This document shows, piece after piece, positions 1-8,528 of a stretch of 64,000 bases of DNA (position 1 is the first letter of the stretch; each line of letters begins with the position of its first letter). Below the pieces are notes generated by a model, which was not told where the DNA came from, did no database searches, and saw only the letters and a list, made by a program, of their open reading frames with translations. The position numbers were made by a program, and so were the translations under genes. The stretch is from Arthrobacter sp. DNA4 (lineage in GTDB: Bacteria; Actinomycetota; Actinomycetes; Actinomycetales; Micrococcaceae), in assembly GCF_024362385.1 (NCBI RefSeq), contig NZ_CP101466.1:372001-436000 (forward strand). Direction: 5' to 3'.

Positions 1-524
1 GGCAATGGCAATCTTCACGCAGGGCGGTGCCGCCTTCTACACCGAGGCTGACTCCCTGTACAAGGACGCCACCGACCCGGCTAAGTCCAAGGTTGCGGAC
101 AAGGTAGGTTTTGCGCCGCTGCCCGCCGTCCCCGCCGGAAGCAAGCCGTACAACATCCCTTCCTGGGCCCTTGGCGTCAACCAAAACTCCAGCAACCAGG
201 ACAACGCCTGGAAGTTCATCCAGTGGGCCACCAGCAAGGAGCGCACCCTGGCAGCCCAGAAGGCCGGCGTCCCGGGCCCGCGTACCTCGGTCTGGTCCAA
301 CCCGGACGGAACCTCCACCTTACCCCAAGGACCTTGCTGACGCCATTGCCGCCAGCGCCAAGAACGGCGTCGGACACGACCGCCCCGAAGTAATCACCGT
401 CGGCAAGGCACGCGAAATCGTGGGCGGGCCCATTGTTGCCAGCATCACCGGCGCGGACACTGCCGCCGCTGCCAACGAGGCCCAGACCGCTTTCCAGACC
501 TTCCTGGACAGCGAAAAGAAGTAG
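1..524 (+). pseudogene. Sugar ABC transporter substrate-binding protein, C-terminal part, frameshifted
   Basis: This is the C-terminal part of a family 1 extracellular solute-binding protein (lipoprotein of a CUT1 sugar importer). The reading frame enters from the left window edge. It contains the typical late segment with FAPLPAVPAG and the PSWALGVNQNS stretch followed by the helix AWKFIQWATSKE. The frame stops at 338-340, but the expected continuation (YPKDLADAIAAS to FLDSEKK, stop 522-524) lies in the next frame. Removing one T at 320-321 joins the two parts without any gap, so a single-base insertion, or a sequencing error, breaks the gene. Two permease genes follow on the same strand, which supports the assignment. 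A broken binding protein would disable this importer unless another binding protein replaces it. Confidence 0.85.
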
Positions 525-543
525 CGCCTTCGTCATCAGCCCG

Positions 544-572
544 CCGGGACGGGCAGCAACCCCCCGTCCCGG
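544..572 (+). terminator. Intercistronic hairpin after binding-protein gene
   Basis: Arms 544-553 (CCGGGACGGG) and 563-572 are perfectly complementary (10 bp) around a 9-nt loop. The hairpin lies 20 nt after the binding-protein stop and 38 nt before the permease start. No T-run follows, so it is more likely a partial terminator or mRNA-stabilising element that gives binding protein in excess over permease, as is common in such operons. Confidence 0.6.
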
Positions 573-609
573 CGCGGCCCCACTTCACCCCCAACTTTTT
601 AGGTGAACC

Positions 610-1563
610 ATGTCTGTTTTGAACCCTCCCCGCAGCGCCGGCACCCGCAAGGCCAGTGGCCGCAAGGGCGCAGGGGGGAGCTTTTCCGCCTGGGCCAACC
701 GGCACCGCAAATGGCTCTTCGCCGCACCGGCCATGATCTTTGTCGGCGTCCTGATCATCTTCCCCCTGGCCTGGACCGTGTACCTGAGCCTTACCGACTC
801 CCAGGGCTCCGTCCGCGCCGCCACCGACTTCATCGGGCTGCAGAACTACCTCACCGTCCTGACGGACCTGGAGCGGTTCTGGCCGGCGGTGGGCCGCACA
901 CTGTCCTTCACCGGCCTGGCACTTGCCTTCGAGGTAGTCCTCGGCATGGGCATTGCGCTGCTCCTGTGGCGGCCCTTCCGCGGGGAAAAGTGGGTACGGG
1001 TGGCCATCCTGCTGCCGCTGGTGGCCACGCCCGTGGCCGTCGGCATGATGTGGCGGCTGATCTTCGATCCCAACATCGGCTTCGCCAACCAGCTCTTGGG
1101 CGCAATCGGCATTCCGCCCCAGCCGTGGCTGTCCGGGCAGGACACCGCCCTGGGCACCACCATCTTCATGGACGTATGGCAGTGGACGCCCATGGTGGTA
1201 CTGATCCTGCTCGCCGGCCTGACCTCGCTGTCGGACGAGCCGGATGAAGCTGCCCGCGTGGACGGCGCAAACGCCTTCCAGCGGTTCTTCTTCATCACCC
1301 TCCCGCTGATGATGCCCACCGTTATCGTCGCCATCCTGCTGCGGGGCATCGACGCCCTGAAGACCTTCGACATCCTGTACGCCACCAAGGGCAAAGGCGG
1401 CGGCTCGTTCCACGAAGTGGAGACCCTGAACGTCTACGCGTACGGGCTGAGCTTCGACTACAACCAGTACGGGCTCTCCTCCGCCGTGTTGATCCTGTTC
1501 TTCATGATCATCATCGGCATCATGTGGCTGCTGACCATGCGCAAGAAAGCGGTAAGCAAATGA
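610..1563 (+). CDS. Sugar ABC transporter permease (MalF/UgpA type)
   Basis: 317-aa inner-membrane permease of a CUT1 carbohydrate importer. It has about six hydrophobic segments, beginning at roughly residue 37 (LFAAPAMIFVGVLIIFPLAW). The cytoplasmic EAA loop that contacts the ATPase is visible as DEAARVDGANAFQRFFFITLP near residues 212-232. The start ATG has an AGGTGA ribosome site six bases upstream. The stop overlaps the next permease start in an ATGA junction, so the two are translationally coupled. No ATPase gene is in the operon here; such importers usually borrow a shared MsiK-type ATPase in actinobacteria. By context the substrate is probably an aldonate or related sugar acid, which is inference. 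Confidence 0.93.
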   Translation: MSVLNPPRSAGTRKASGRKGAGGSFSAWANRHRKWLFAAPAMIFVGVLIIFPLAWTVYLSLTDSQGSVRAATDFIGLQNYLTVLTDLERFWPAVGRTLSFTGLALAFEVVLGMGIALLLWRPFRGEKWVRVAILLPLVATPVAVGMMWRLIFDPNIGFANQLLGAIGIPPQPWLSGQDTALGTTIFMDVWQWTPMVVLILLAGLTSLSDEPDEAARVDGANAFQRFFFITLPLMMPTVIVAILLRGIDALKTFDILYATKGKGGGSFHEVETLNVYAYGLSFDYNQYGLSSAVLILFFMIIIGIMWLLTMRKKAVSK

Positions 1564-2432
1564 CCGTCGTGACAGATTCCACCACCGCTGCCAAGCGGAC
1601 GCCACGGCGGCGCAAGCCGCTGGCCACCCGCGCCTACAAGGTGTTCCGGGTTGTCGCCCTGATCGTTGTGGTGCTGTTCCTGCTCGCCCCGCTGTTCTGG
1701 ATGCTGCTGGCGTCCCTCAAGACCAACGTGGACATCTATGACACTGCCAAGGCGGTGGTGTTCTCGCCCACGTTCGAGAACTACGCCAACGTGCTCCAGC
1801 GCAACAACTACTTCGTCTTCATCTTCAACAGCTTCTGGGTGGCCTTTGTCTCCACGGCACTGTCGATCGTCCTCGGCGTCCCCGCGGCGTACGCGATGAG
1901 CCGCTTCACCATGCACCGCTCCGCCTTGGTGGTCCTGATGGCACGGGTTATCCCGGGCGTCTCGCTCCTGGTGCCCTGGTACTACGTCTTCTCCAACCTG
2001 CGGATGGTGGGCAGCTTCGAAGTGCTGATCCTCAGCCACATGTTCGTCGCCCTGCCCCTGATCGTCTACATCATGATGAGCTACTTCGATTCACTTCCGC
2101 TGGAACTGGAGGAATCGGCCGAGGTGGATGGGCTTACGCCCATCGGTGCGTTCCGCCGGATCACGTTGCCGCTGGCCGTGGCCGGCATCGCCACCGCCGG
2201 AATCCTGTCCTTCATCTTCTCCTGGAACAACTTCATGTTCGCCCTGGTGCTATCGGGCGCCAAGACCAAGACCCTGCCGGTGGCGATCTTCGACTTCGTC
2301 TCCTACGCGAGCATCGACTGGGGCGGGCTGATGGCCGCGGCGACGGTCGTGACAATCCCCATCATGATCATTGCGCTCTTCACGCAGAAGTACATCGTCT
2401 CCGGCCTGACCGTAAGCGCCACCAAGGGTTAG
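1560..2432 (+). CDS. Sugar ABC transporter permease (MalG type)
   Basis: 290-aa second permease of the heterodimeric importer. The start at 1560 (MTVVTDST) is preferred to the longer frame at 1524 because it forms the ATGA overlap with the upstream permease. A basic N-terminus (KRTPRRRK) precedes the first membrane segment near residues 24-45. The EAA loop (EESAEVDGLTPIGAFRRITLP) sits near residues 193-213, and the MalG-type end is typical of the family. The downstream galactonate dehydratase begins 10 bases after the stop, so transport and catabolism are in one transcript. Confidence 0.93.
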   Translation: MTVVTDSTTAAKRTPRRRKPLATRAYKVFRVVALIVVVLFLLAPLFWMLLASLKTNVDIYDTAKAVVFSPTFENYANVLQRNNYFVFIFNSFWVAFVSTALSIVLGVPAAYAMSRFTMHRSALVVLMARVIPGVSLLVPWYYVFSNLRMVGSFEVLILSHMFVALPLIVYIMMSYFDSLPLELEESAEVDGLTPIGAFRRITLPLAVAGIATAGILSFIFSWNNFMFALVLSGAKTKTLPVAIFDFVSYASIDWGGLMAAATVVTIPIMIIALFTQKYIVSGLTVSATKG

Positions 2433-2442
2433 GAACCGCCGC

Positions 2443-3591
2443 GTGACCGTCATCAGCCGGATCGAAACATTCCTCATTGCCCCCCGCTGGCTCTTTGTCC
2501 GGATCGAAACCGACAGCGGCATCGTGGGGTGGGGCGAGGCCACCTGCGAGGGCCGCAGCGAAACTGTGCGCGCCGCCGTCGGACAGCTCTCGGAGCTGCT
2601 CATCGGCAGGGATGCCCTCCGGATCGAAGACCACTGGCAGGTCATGACCAAAGGGTCCTTCTACCGCGGCGGGCCCATCCTGGCCAGCGCCGTCTCCGGC
2701 CTGGACCAGGCGCTGTGGGACATCGCCGGCAAGCACTTCAACACCCCGGTGCACCAGCTCCTGGGTGGCCACGTCCGCGACCGGATCCGGATGTACGGCT
2801 GGGTGGGCGGCGACGAGCCCAACGAGGTGGCCGACCAGATCAGCGCCCAGCTGGAGGTGGGCCTCACCGCCGTCAAAATGAACGCCAGCGGCCGGATGAG
2901 CCCGGTGGCGTCGGTGGCAGAGATCGACGGCGTCATCCGCCGTGTCGCGGCAGCCCGCCAGGTTTTGGGTGATCACCGGGACGTCGCCGTCGATTTCCAC
3001 GGCCGCTTCAGCCTGGCCAACGCCAGGCGGGTGGCGCCCCTGCTGGAGCCGTTCCGGCCCTTCTTCCTCGAGGAACCGGTGGTCCCGGAAAACACCCACC
3101 TGCTCCGCGAATTCACCTCATCCACCACCACCCCGGTGTCCACGGGGGAGCGGCTCTACAGCCGGCAGGAATTCCTGCCCGCGCTGCAGGCAGGCATCGC
3201 AGTGGCTCAGCCGGACCTGTCGCACGCCGGTGGGATCACGGAGGTCCGCAAGATCGCCGCGCTGGCCGAAGTGTACGAAGTCCAGTTGGCGCCGCACTGC
3301 CCGCTGGGCCCCCTGGCGCTCGCGGCCTGCCTGCAGGTGGGCTTCGCCACGCCGAACTTCCTCATCCAGGAACAAAGCATCGGGATCCACTACAACCAGG
3401 GCGCCGAAGTCCTGGACTACGTGGTGGACAAGACGCCGTTCAAGTTCGTTGACGGCCACATCGAGCGGCTCACCGGGCCCGGACTGGGCGTCGAGATTGA
3501 CGAGGCCGTGGTGCGGGCAGCGGACAAGCGCGGCCACGCCTGGCGCGGACCGGTGTGGCGCCACCCCGACGGATCCTTCGCAGAATGGTGA
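2443..3591 (+). CDS. dgoD: D-galactonate dehydratase (enolase superfamily)
   Basis: 382 aa, the same length as the Escherichia coli enzyme. It dehydrates D-galactonate to 2-keto-3-deoxygalactonate in the cytoplasm. The enolase-superfamily layout is clear: an N-terminal capping domain ending near residue 110, then a barrel carrying the Mg ligands Asp (VAVDFHGRF, around 185), Glu (FLEEPVVPEN, around 211) and Glu (STGERLYSR, around 237), with the second catalytic His in LAPHCPLGP near 287. The start is GTG at 2443. It is followed directly by the aldolase and kinase genes, which process its product. A gluconate or other aldonate dehydratase is possible, but the motif spacing fits DgoD best. Confidence 0.9.
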   Translation: MTVISRIETFLIAPRWLFVRIETDSGIVGWGEATCEGRSETVRAAVGQLSELLIGRDALRIEDHWQVMTKGSFYRGGPILASAVSGLDQALWDIAGKHFNTPVHQLLGGHVRDRIRMYGWVGGDEPNEVADQISAQLEVGLTAVKMNASGRMSPVASVAEIDGVIRRVAAARQVLGDHRDVAVDFHGRFSLANARRVAPLLEPFRPFFLEEPVVPENTHLLREFTSSTTTPVSTGERLYSRQEFLPALQAGIAVAQPDLSHAGGITEVRKIAALAEVYEVQLAPHCPLGPLALAACLQVGFATPNFLIQEQSIGIHYNQGAEVLDYVVDKTPFKFVDGHIERLTGPGLGVEIDEAVVRAADKRGHAWRGPVWRHPDGSFAEW

Positions 3592-3596
3592 ACCCC

Positions 3597-4274
3597 ATGA
3601 CATCCCAGAACCCAGCTGTTACCTCCGCCGGCCTGCTCGCCGGTATCCGGCAGGCGCGCCTCGTGGGCATCGTCCGCGGGAACGACGGCGGTGCTGCCGC
3701 CAAGGCCGCGCTGGCCGCCATGGAGGAGGGCTTCCAGTACGTGGAGATCGCCCTCACCACGCCCAACGCGCTGGACGCCATCCGCGAGGTTCGCGCGGCT
3801 GCCCCGGCCGGCTGCCTGGTGGGCGCCGGGACCGTCCTCAGCCAGGCCGACGTCGAACACGTCACCGCAGCGGGCGGCCAGTTCATCGTCACCCCCTCCC
3901 TGGCCCCCTCGATCAGCGAGGCCGCCAATGCCGGCATCCCCGTCCTTGCCGGGGCCTTGACTCCCAGCGAGGCCTATGAGGCGATGGAACGCGGCGCCAC
4001 CGCCATCAAACTGTTCCCCGCCTCGATCGGCGGCCCCGGCTACCTGAAGGCAGTCCGCGATCCCTTCCCGGACATCCCCTTCATCGCCGTCGGCGGCGTG
4101 GGCCTTGACGAAGCCGCCGGGTACTGGGAAGCCGGGGCCATCGCCGTCGGACTGGGGGGACCGCTCTTCGGCACGGCGGCCTCGGGCGGTGACCTTTCGG
4201 ACATGCGGGACCGCGCCCGCCGTTTCCTGGGCCTCGCTGCCGAATTCGCGGCCCGTACCGGGACCCCTTCGTGA
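3597..4274 (+). CDS. dgoA: 2-dehydro-3-deoxy-6-phosphogalactonate/gluconate aldolase
   Basis: 225-aa class I aldolase of the KDPG/KDPGal family (Eda/DgoA). It cleaves the phosphorylated keto-deoxy sugar acid to pyruvate and glyceraldehyde-3-phosphate. Seen are RLVGIVRGND near the N-terminus, the GAGTVLS motif, FIVTPSLAPSI, and the Schiff-base lysine in ATAIKLFPAS, all in family order. The start at 3597 gives a protein of normal length; in-frame starts at 3555 and 3585 would overlap dgoD. The next gene starts inside its stop codon (GTGA), so aldolase and kinase are coupled. It may also serve the mannonate branch downstream, because Eda-type aldolases can accept KDPG. Confidence 0.88.
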   Translation: MTSQNPAVTSAGLLAGIRQARLVGIVRGNDGGAAAKAALAAMEEGFQYVEIALTTPNALDAIREVRAAAPAGCLVGAGTVLSQADVEHVTAAGGQFIVTPSLAPSISEAANAGIPVLAGALTPSEAYEAMERGATAIKLFPASIGGPGYLKAVRDPFPDIPFIAVGGVGLDEAAGYWEAGAIAVGLGGPLFGTAASGGDLSDMRDRARRFLGLAAEFAARTGTPS

Positions 4275-5233
4275 CGGTGGACCTGCTGACCTTTGGCGAG
4301 TCCATGGTCTCGCTCCGGTCCACCGGCCCGCTGGCCTCCGGCGGGACCCTGAACATGCAGGTGGCCGGGGCGGAATCGAACGTTGCCATCGGCGTGGCAC
4401 GCCTTGGCCACACGGCGGCCTGGGCCGGGTCCGTGGGCGCGGACCCGCACGGCGAGTTCATCGTCAGGCAGCTCCGGGGCGAGGGTGTCCAGCTGCACCA
4501 CAGCGTCCACCCGGAGCGGAGCACCGGCGTGATGTTCCTGGAGCAGCGCACCGCAGACCTCAGCCGGGCCTTCTACTACCGCGCGGGGTCCGCAGGGGCC
4601 ACCATCTCGCGTGCGCACGTGTCGGCCGCGCTGGATTGCGGTGCCCGGATCCTGCACCTGACCGGCATCACCGCAGCGCTCAGCCCGGAAGCCCGCGACG
4701 CCGTGGAATACGCCGCGGAACGGGCGGCCGCTGACGGTGTGGTGGTCAGCCTCGATGTGAACTACCGCAGCAAGCTCTGGTCTCCGGACCAGGCGCGCGC
4801 GGTGCTCGGCCCCCTGGCGCGGCACGCCACCGTCGTCATCGCGTCCGACGACGAGCTCGACCTGATTGCCCCGGCGAACGAGGGGAGCGGGGCGGCTATG
4901 GACGAAGCTTCCGCCGCGGCCCGGCTGCTCGACGCCGGAGTCAGCGAAGTGGTGGTGAAGCGCGGCGCAGCGGGCGCGGCGGTTTATACCGCGGAAGGGC
5001 GCCTGGAAGCACCGGCCCTCGCCGTGACCTGCGTGGACACCGTGGGAGCCGGGGATGCCTTCACCGCCGGCTACCTCTCGGCGCTGCTCGACGGCGTCGG
5101 TACCGCCGACCGCCTGCGGCAGGGCATCCTGGCAGGCGCCTTCGCTGTCAGCACGCGCGGCGACTGGGAGGGGCTGCCGCGGACCGACGAACTCGCCCTG
5201 CTTGATGCCGCCAGGGGCAGCACCGTGCGCTGA
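4271..5233 (+). CDS. kdgK: 2-keto-3-deoxygluconate/galactonate kinase (PfkB family)
   Basis: 320-aa ribokinase-fold sugar kinase that phosphorylates the 2-keto-3-deoxy aldonate before aldol cleavage. It begins with GTG at 4271, overlapping the aldolase stop by four bases. It has the N-terminal GESMVSLRSTGPL, the PfkB signature region around AGAESNVAIGVARLG, and the C-terminal anion-hole and catalytic base motif DTVGAGDAFTAGYL near residue 257. It is not related to E. coli DgoK, which belongs to another fold, so this operon uses a KdgK-type enzyme for the galactonate step. Whether it prefers KDG or KDGal cannot be told from sequence. Confidence 0.88.
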   Translation: MTVDLLTFGESMVSLRSTGPLASGGTLNMQVAGAESNVAIGVARLGHTAAWAGSVGADPHGEFIVRQLRGEGVQLHHSVHPERSTGVMFLEQRTADLSRAFYYRAGSAGATISRAHVSAALDCGARILHLTGITAALSPEARDAVEYAAERAAADGVVVSLDVNYRSKLWSPDQARAVLGPLARHATVVIASDDELDLIAPANEGSGAAMDEASAAARLLDAGVSEVVVKRGAAGAAVYTAEGRLEAPALAVTCVDTVGAGDAFTAGYLSALLDGVGTADRLRQGILAGAFAVSTRGDWEGLPRTDELALLDAARGSTVR

Positions 5234-5285
5234 CTCCTGCCCTTCACACTCCAGACCTTAAGAGATTCCAACCCGAAAGCCAGCC

Positions 5286-6515
5286 ATGAAAATCGTTGCC
5301 GCCGATGTGTTTGTTACCAGTCCGTCCCGGAACTTTGTGACCCTTCGGATCACGACGGAGGATGGTGTGACCGGTATTGGTGATGCCACGTTGAATGGCC
5401 GGGAGTTGGCTGTTGCTGCGTATTTGAAGGAGCATGTGGCGCAGCTGTTGATCGGGAAGGATCCGCACCGGATCGAGGACACGTGGCAGTTCCTGTACCG
5501 GTCCTCGTATTGGCGGCGGGGCCCGGTGACGATGGCGGCGATCGCTGCGGTGGATATGGCGTTGTGGGATATCAAGGGCAAGCTCGCGGGGATGCCGGTG
5601 TACCAGCTGCTCGGTGGTGCGTCGCGGAACGGGTTGCGGGCGTACGGGCATGCGTCGGGGGCGGATATTGAGTCGTTGTTCGATTCCGTGCGTGAGCACC
5701 TGGAGCTGGGGTACAAGTCGATCCGGATCCAGACCGCGGTCCCGGGGATCAAGGCCGTGTACGGTGTGGCGGCGCAGGCGCAGGCGTCGGGGGAGCGGTA
5801 TGACTATGAGCCGTCCGGGCGGGGTGCGTTCCCGGTGGAGGAGGACTGGGACACCCGCGCCTACCTGCGGCATTTGCCGACCGTGTTCGAGGCGGTGCGG
5901 AACGAGTTTGGTCCGGAGATCCCGTTGCTGCATGACGGGCACCACCGGATGACGCCGATCCAGGCCGCGAAGCTGGGCAAGGCGTTGGAGCCGTATGACT
6001 TGTTCTGGTTGGAGGACTGCACCCCGGCGGAGAACCAGGAGGGTCTGCGCCTGGTCCGGCAGCACACCACCACGCCGTTGGCGATTGGGGAGATCTTCAA
6101 TACCGTGTGGGACTACCAGACGCTGATCAAGGAACAGCTCATCGACTACGTCCGGGCCGCGTCCACGCACTTCGGCGGAATATCGCCGCTGAAGAAGGTG
6201 ATGGATTTCGCCGCGCAGTATCAGATCAAGTCCGGCTTCCACGGGCCGACGGACATTTCCCCGGTGGGGTTCGCGGCGCAGCTGCACGTGGGGTTGGCGA
6301 TCCATAACTACGGGATCCAGGAGTACATGCAGCACTCGGACAAGACCAACGAGGTCTTCGAGCAGTCCATGACTTTCGTGGACGGGTACCTGCACCCGGG
6401 CGACAAGCCCGGGATCGGCGTCGAATTCAACGAAGAAGCCGCAGCAGCCTACCCGTACCAGCAGGCCTACCTGCCCTACAACCGCCTCGTCGACGGCACC
6501 GTCCACGACTGGTAA
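5286..6515 (+). CDS. manD: D-mannonate dehydratase, RspA/ManD type
   Basis: 409-aa enolase-superfamily enzyme of the ManD subgroup, giving 2-keto-3-deoxygluconate from D-mannonate. Metal ligands are visible as Asp and His in LHDGHHR (around 217-221), Glu in [11 protein letters not shown] and Glu in AIGEIFN, with the His of [10 protein letters not shown] behind them. The product would feed the kinase and aldolase encoded just upstream. Start ATG 5286 is 52 bases after the kinase stop, with only a weak ribosome site. Codon use between about 5300 and 6330 is rich in TTG, GTG, GCG and GGT, unlike its neighbours, and returns to C-ending codons in the last 60 codons. Some RspA-type proteins have low activity, so the in vivo substrate is not certain. 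Confidence 0.85.
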   Translation: MKIVAADVFVTSPSRNFVTLRITTEDGVTGIGDATLNGRELAVAAYLKEHVAQLLIGKDPHRIEDTWQFLYRSSYWRRGPVTMAAIAAVDMALWDIKGKLAGMPVYQLLGGASRNGLRAYGHASGADIESLFDSVREHLELGYKSIRIQTAVPGIKAVYGVAAQAQASGERYDYEPSGRGAFPVEEDWDTRAYLRHLPTVFEAVRNEFGPEIPLLHDGHHRMTPIQAAKLGKALEPYDLFWLEDCTPAENQEGLRLVRQHTTTPLAIGEIFNTVWDYQTLIKEQLIDYVRAASTHFGGISPLKKVMDFAAQYQIKSGFHGPTDISPVGFAAQLHVGLAIHNYGIQEYMQHSDKTNEVFEQSMTFVDGYLHPGDKPGIGVEFNEEAAAAYPYQQAYLPYNRLVDGTVHDW

Positions 6516-6562
6516 TCGCGCTTCGCGTTGACACTGCAGCCGCCCGGTGTGACGATGGCGCA

Positions 6563-7387
6563 ATGAACCAGGTTTCGGCGTTCTACACCGGCCCCGGCGG
6601 ACTTGTGGGGGCCATCGGTTCTGCCTTGGACGCGGCCGGTGTGGACCGTACGAGGCTGCGGCCGGTCGATCTCGCTGCTGTTGACGAGTTCCACATCCGT
6701 GGCCGCAGGGCAACCCTGGAAATCATCGAAGCACTCGCGCTCACCGCCGATTCCCATGTGCTCGACCTCGGCAGCGGACTGGGCGGGCCCGCGCGGACCC
6801 TCGCCGAAATGACCGGGTGCACGGTCATAGGGGTCGACCTCACCCCGGAGTTCTGCCAGGTAGCGACGGCACTCTCGGAGTGGACAGGCCTGTCCGGCCG
6901 TACCCGCTTCCGCGTTGGGGACGCCACAGCCACCGGTCTTCCCGATAGGTCAGCGGATGCGGCGCTGACCATGCATGTGGCCATGAACATCCCGAACAAG
7001 CATGCGCTGTATGTGGAAGCTTTCCGTGTCCTCCGGCCGGGCGGCAGGTTCGTGGTTTACGACGTCCTGCAGGGGGAAGGCGGCGAGGTGCACTACCCGG
7101 TGCCGTGGGCCGCCGACTCCTCGACGAGCTTTCCCGCGACGCTGGAAGAGATGCGCGAACTCCTCCCGTCCGCAGGTTTTGACGTCGTCTCGGAAGTCGA
7201 CTCGTCGGACGAAAGCCTCGCCTGGTTCCAGAGGATGCTCGCCAAGATCCAGAGGGAGGGGCCACCGCCGGTGACCTTCGCGACTTTCCTGGGGGACGAT
7301 TTCGCGCAGATGACAGCCAACCAGGTGGCCAACCTCGCCGAGCGGCGCATCCGGACCGTCATGTTCGTGTGCTCAAAGCCGTCTTGA
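6563..7387 (+). CDS. SAM-dependent class I methyltransferase
   Basis: 274-aa soluble methyltransferase of the type-11 group. Motif I is VLDLGSGLGGPA (about residues 69-80), the acidic end of strand 2 is GVDLTPEF, and the later strand is ADAALTMHVAMNIPNK, followed by FRVLRPGGRFVVYDV. These are the expected SAM-binding elements. Similar proteins include sarcosine/dimethylglycine and quinone methyltransferases, but nothing here fixes the substrate. It starts 48 bases after manD on the same strand with no clear terminator between, so it may be read through from the aldonate operon. I see no functional link to that operon. Confidence 0.8.
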   Translation: MNQVSAFYTGPGGLVGAIGSALDAAGVDRTRLRPVDLAAVDEFHIRGRRATLEIIEALALTADSHVLDLGSGLGGPARTLAEMTGCTVIGVDLTPEFCQVATALSEWTGLSGRTRFRVGDATATGLPDRSADAALTMHVAMNIPNKHALYVEAFRVLRPGGRFVVYDVLQGEGGEVHYPVPWAADSSTSFPATLEEMRELLPSAGFDVVSEVDSSDESLAWFQRMLAKIQREGPPPVTFATFLGDDFAQMTANQVANLAERRIRTVMFVCSKPS

Positions 7388-7535
7388 TCGTCTGAGCGTC
7401 CCAACCACTTAGCTTCCGCGGGACTTCATGCCGCACAAGTGCTTCCTAAGGCGACTCGTGGCTGACGCAGCGGCCGGTGGCAACCCGGTCCTTTGGACTC
7501 TGGGGCTACGTTTGGCGCAACACTACGCTGATGCC

Positions 7536-8273
7536 ATGAGCGACGTGCTGACGCTGAGTCCTCCCGTTCAACGTAACGTGGGCGCCAACCGGGCGCTGCA
7601 TCCGGACCGTCTATGGATCCGTCTAGTACGCGGCGGCGCCGGACTTGCCATGCTCGCGGCGCTTGGGCAGGAGCTATATGACGCGACCCAGCCCGGCAAT
7701 TCCGTCGATATCCCCCAGCTCATTTCCCAGTTCACGTTCCAGTCAAACCTCGTCCTCGGGCTCGTGTTCCTTGTGTCCGCCGCGCGGCCGCGTGCGCGGC
7801 TGCCGCAGTGGTGGGACCATCTCTTCGGTGCCCTCGCGTTCTACCTGGTGATGACGGGCATTATTTATGTGGTGCTCGTGGCTCCGCCTGGTGAACCGTG
7901 GTGGACGCTGGACATGTACTGGCCGTGGATGGTGACCCATCGCATCGCACCGCTGGTCGCGGGGCTCGACTGGCTCCTGGTCACGCGCACCGTCCGAGGC
8001 CCGTGGCGGCGGCCCCTCGTCTGGCTTTGCTACCCGGGGGTGTTCCTGATCTTCTCCTGGGTGCGCGGTGCCCTCGACGGCTGGTACCCCTACGACTTCC
8101 TCAACCCGGGGCTCGACGGCGGCTGGCCGGCGGTCATCGCCACCAGCGCCCTGGTACTCGCCTCGTTTCTCGTGGTCGGCATACTCGTGCACCTCGCCGG
8201 CAATGCCCGGGTGGGTCTCGCCCGCGGGCCCGGAAAGGAAACCCCTGCCCAGCTGGCATTCCCGGTAAGCTAG
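7536..8273 (+). CDS. Pr6Pr family integral membrane protein
   Basis: 245 aa with about six hydrophobic segments, including GLAMLAALGQ, NLVLGLVFLVSA, ALAFYLVMTGIIYVVLVA, HRIAPLVAGLDWLLV, PLVWLCYPGVFLIFSW and AVIATSALVLASFLVVG. The spaced aromatic and His residues (MYWPWMVTHRIAPL) match the Pr6Pr family, a six-helix group common in actinobacteria without an established biochemical role. The start at 7536 (MSDVL) is preferred; the open frame to 7428 would add a non-family N-terminus. It is monocistronic by spacing, and the next gene is on the other strand. Confidence 0.72.
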   Translation: MSDVLTLSPPVQRNVGANRALHPDRLWIRLVRGGAGLAMLAALGQELYDATQPGNSVDIPQLISQFTFQSNLVLGLVFLVSAARPRARLPQWWDHLFGALAFYLVMTGIIYVVLVAPPGEPWWTLDMYWPWMVTHRIAPLVAGLDWLLVTRTVRGPWRRPLVWLCYPGVFLIFSWVRGALDGWYPYDFLNPGLDGGWPAVIATSALVLASFLVVGILVHLAGNARVGLARGPGKETPAQLAFPVS

Positions 8274-8528
8274 ATGCGTCGTCACGCTCGGGAGATTTGC
8301 TGGTCCACCCACGTCGCAAACTGCCGTGTGAAGATCCCTATCTCCAATAGCCAAAAACGACCGTTTAGGGAGGCGGTGTTAGTGCAGTGGGGGAGGGGAT
8401 GATTGGGAGCCCAGTCTTCCTACGGATTAGGACTGTGTCAATAACGTTGTTTCCCGGCTTGAAGCGGCGCCCATGATCCATCATCCCAACCTTTATCGGG
8501 CATTTCCCCGACGGCGCATACTGAGGAA
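8274..8528. other. Intergenic stretch between convergent genes
   Basis: 255 bases separate the Pr6Pr stop and the TetR stop on the opposite strand. No credible reading frame, RNA gene or strong hairpin was seen. Confidence 0.5.

Noticed and set aside
445..1605. 386-aa minus-strand frame opposite the first permease
   Set aside because: Composition is antisense-like (rich in Gly, Gln, Asp, His) with no domain, and the plus-strand permease is certain.
5244..6713. 489-aa minus-strand frame opposite manD
   Set aside because: Arg/Pro/His-rich shadow with no motifs; manD has all its catalytic residues.
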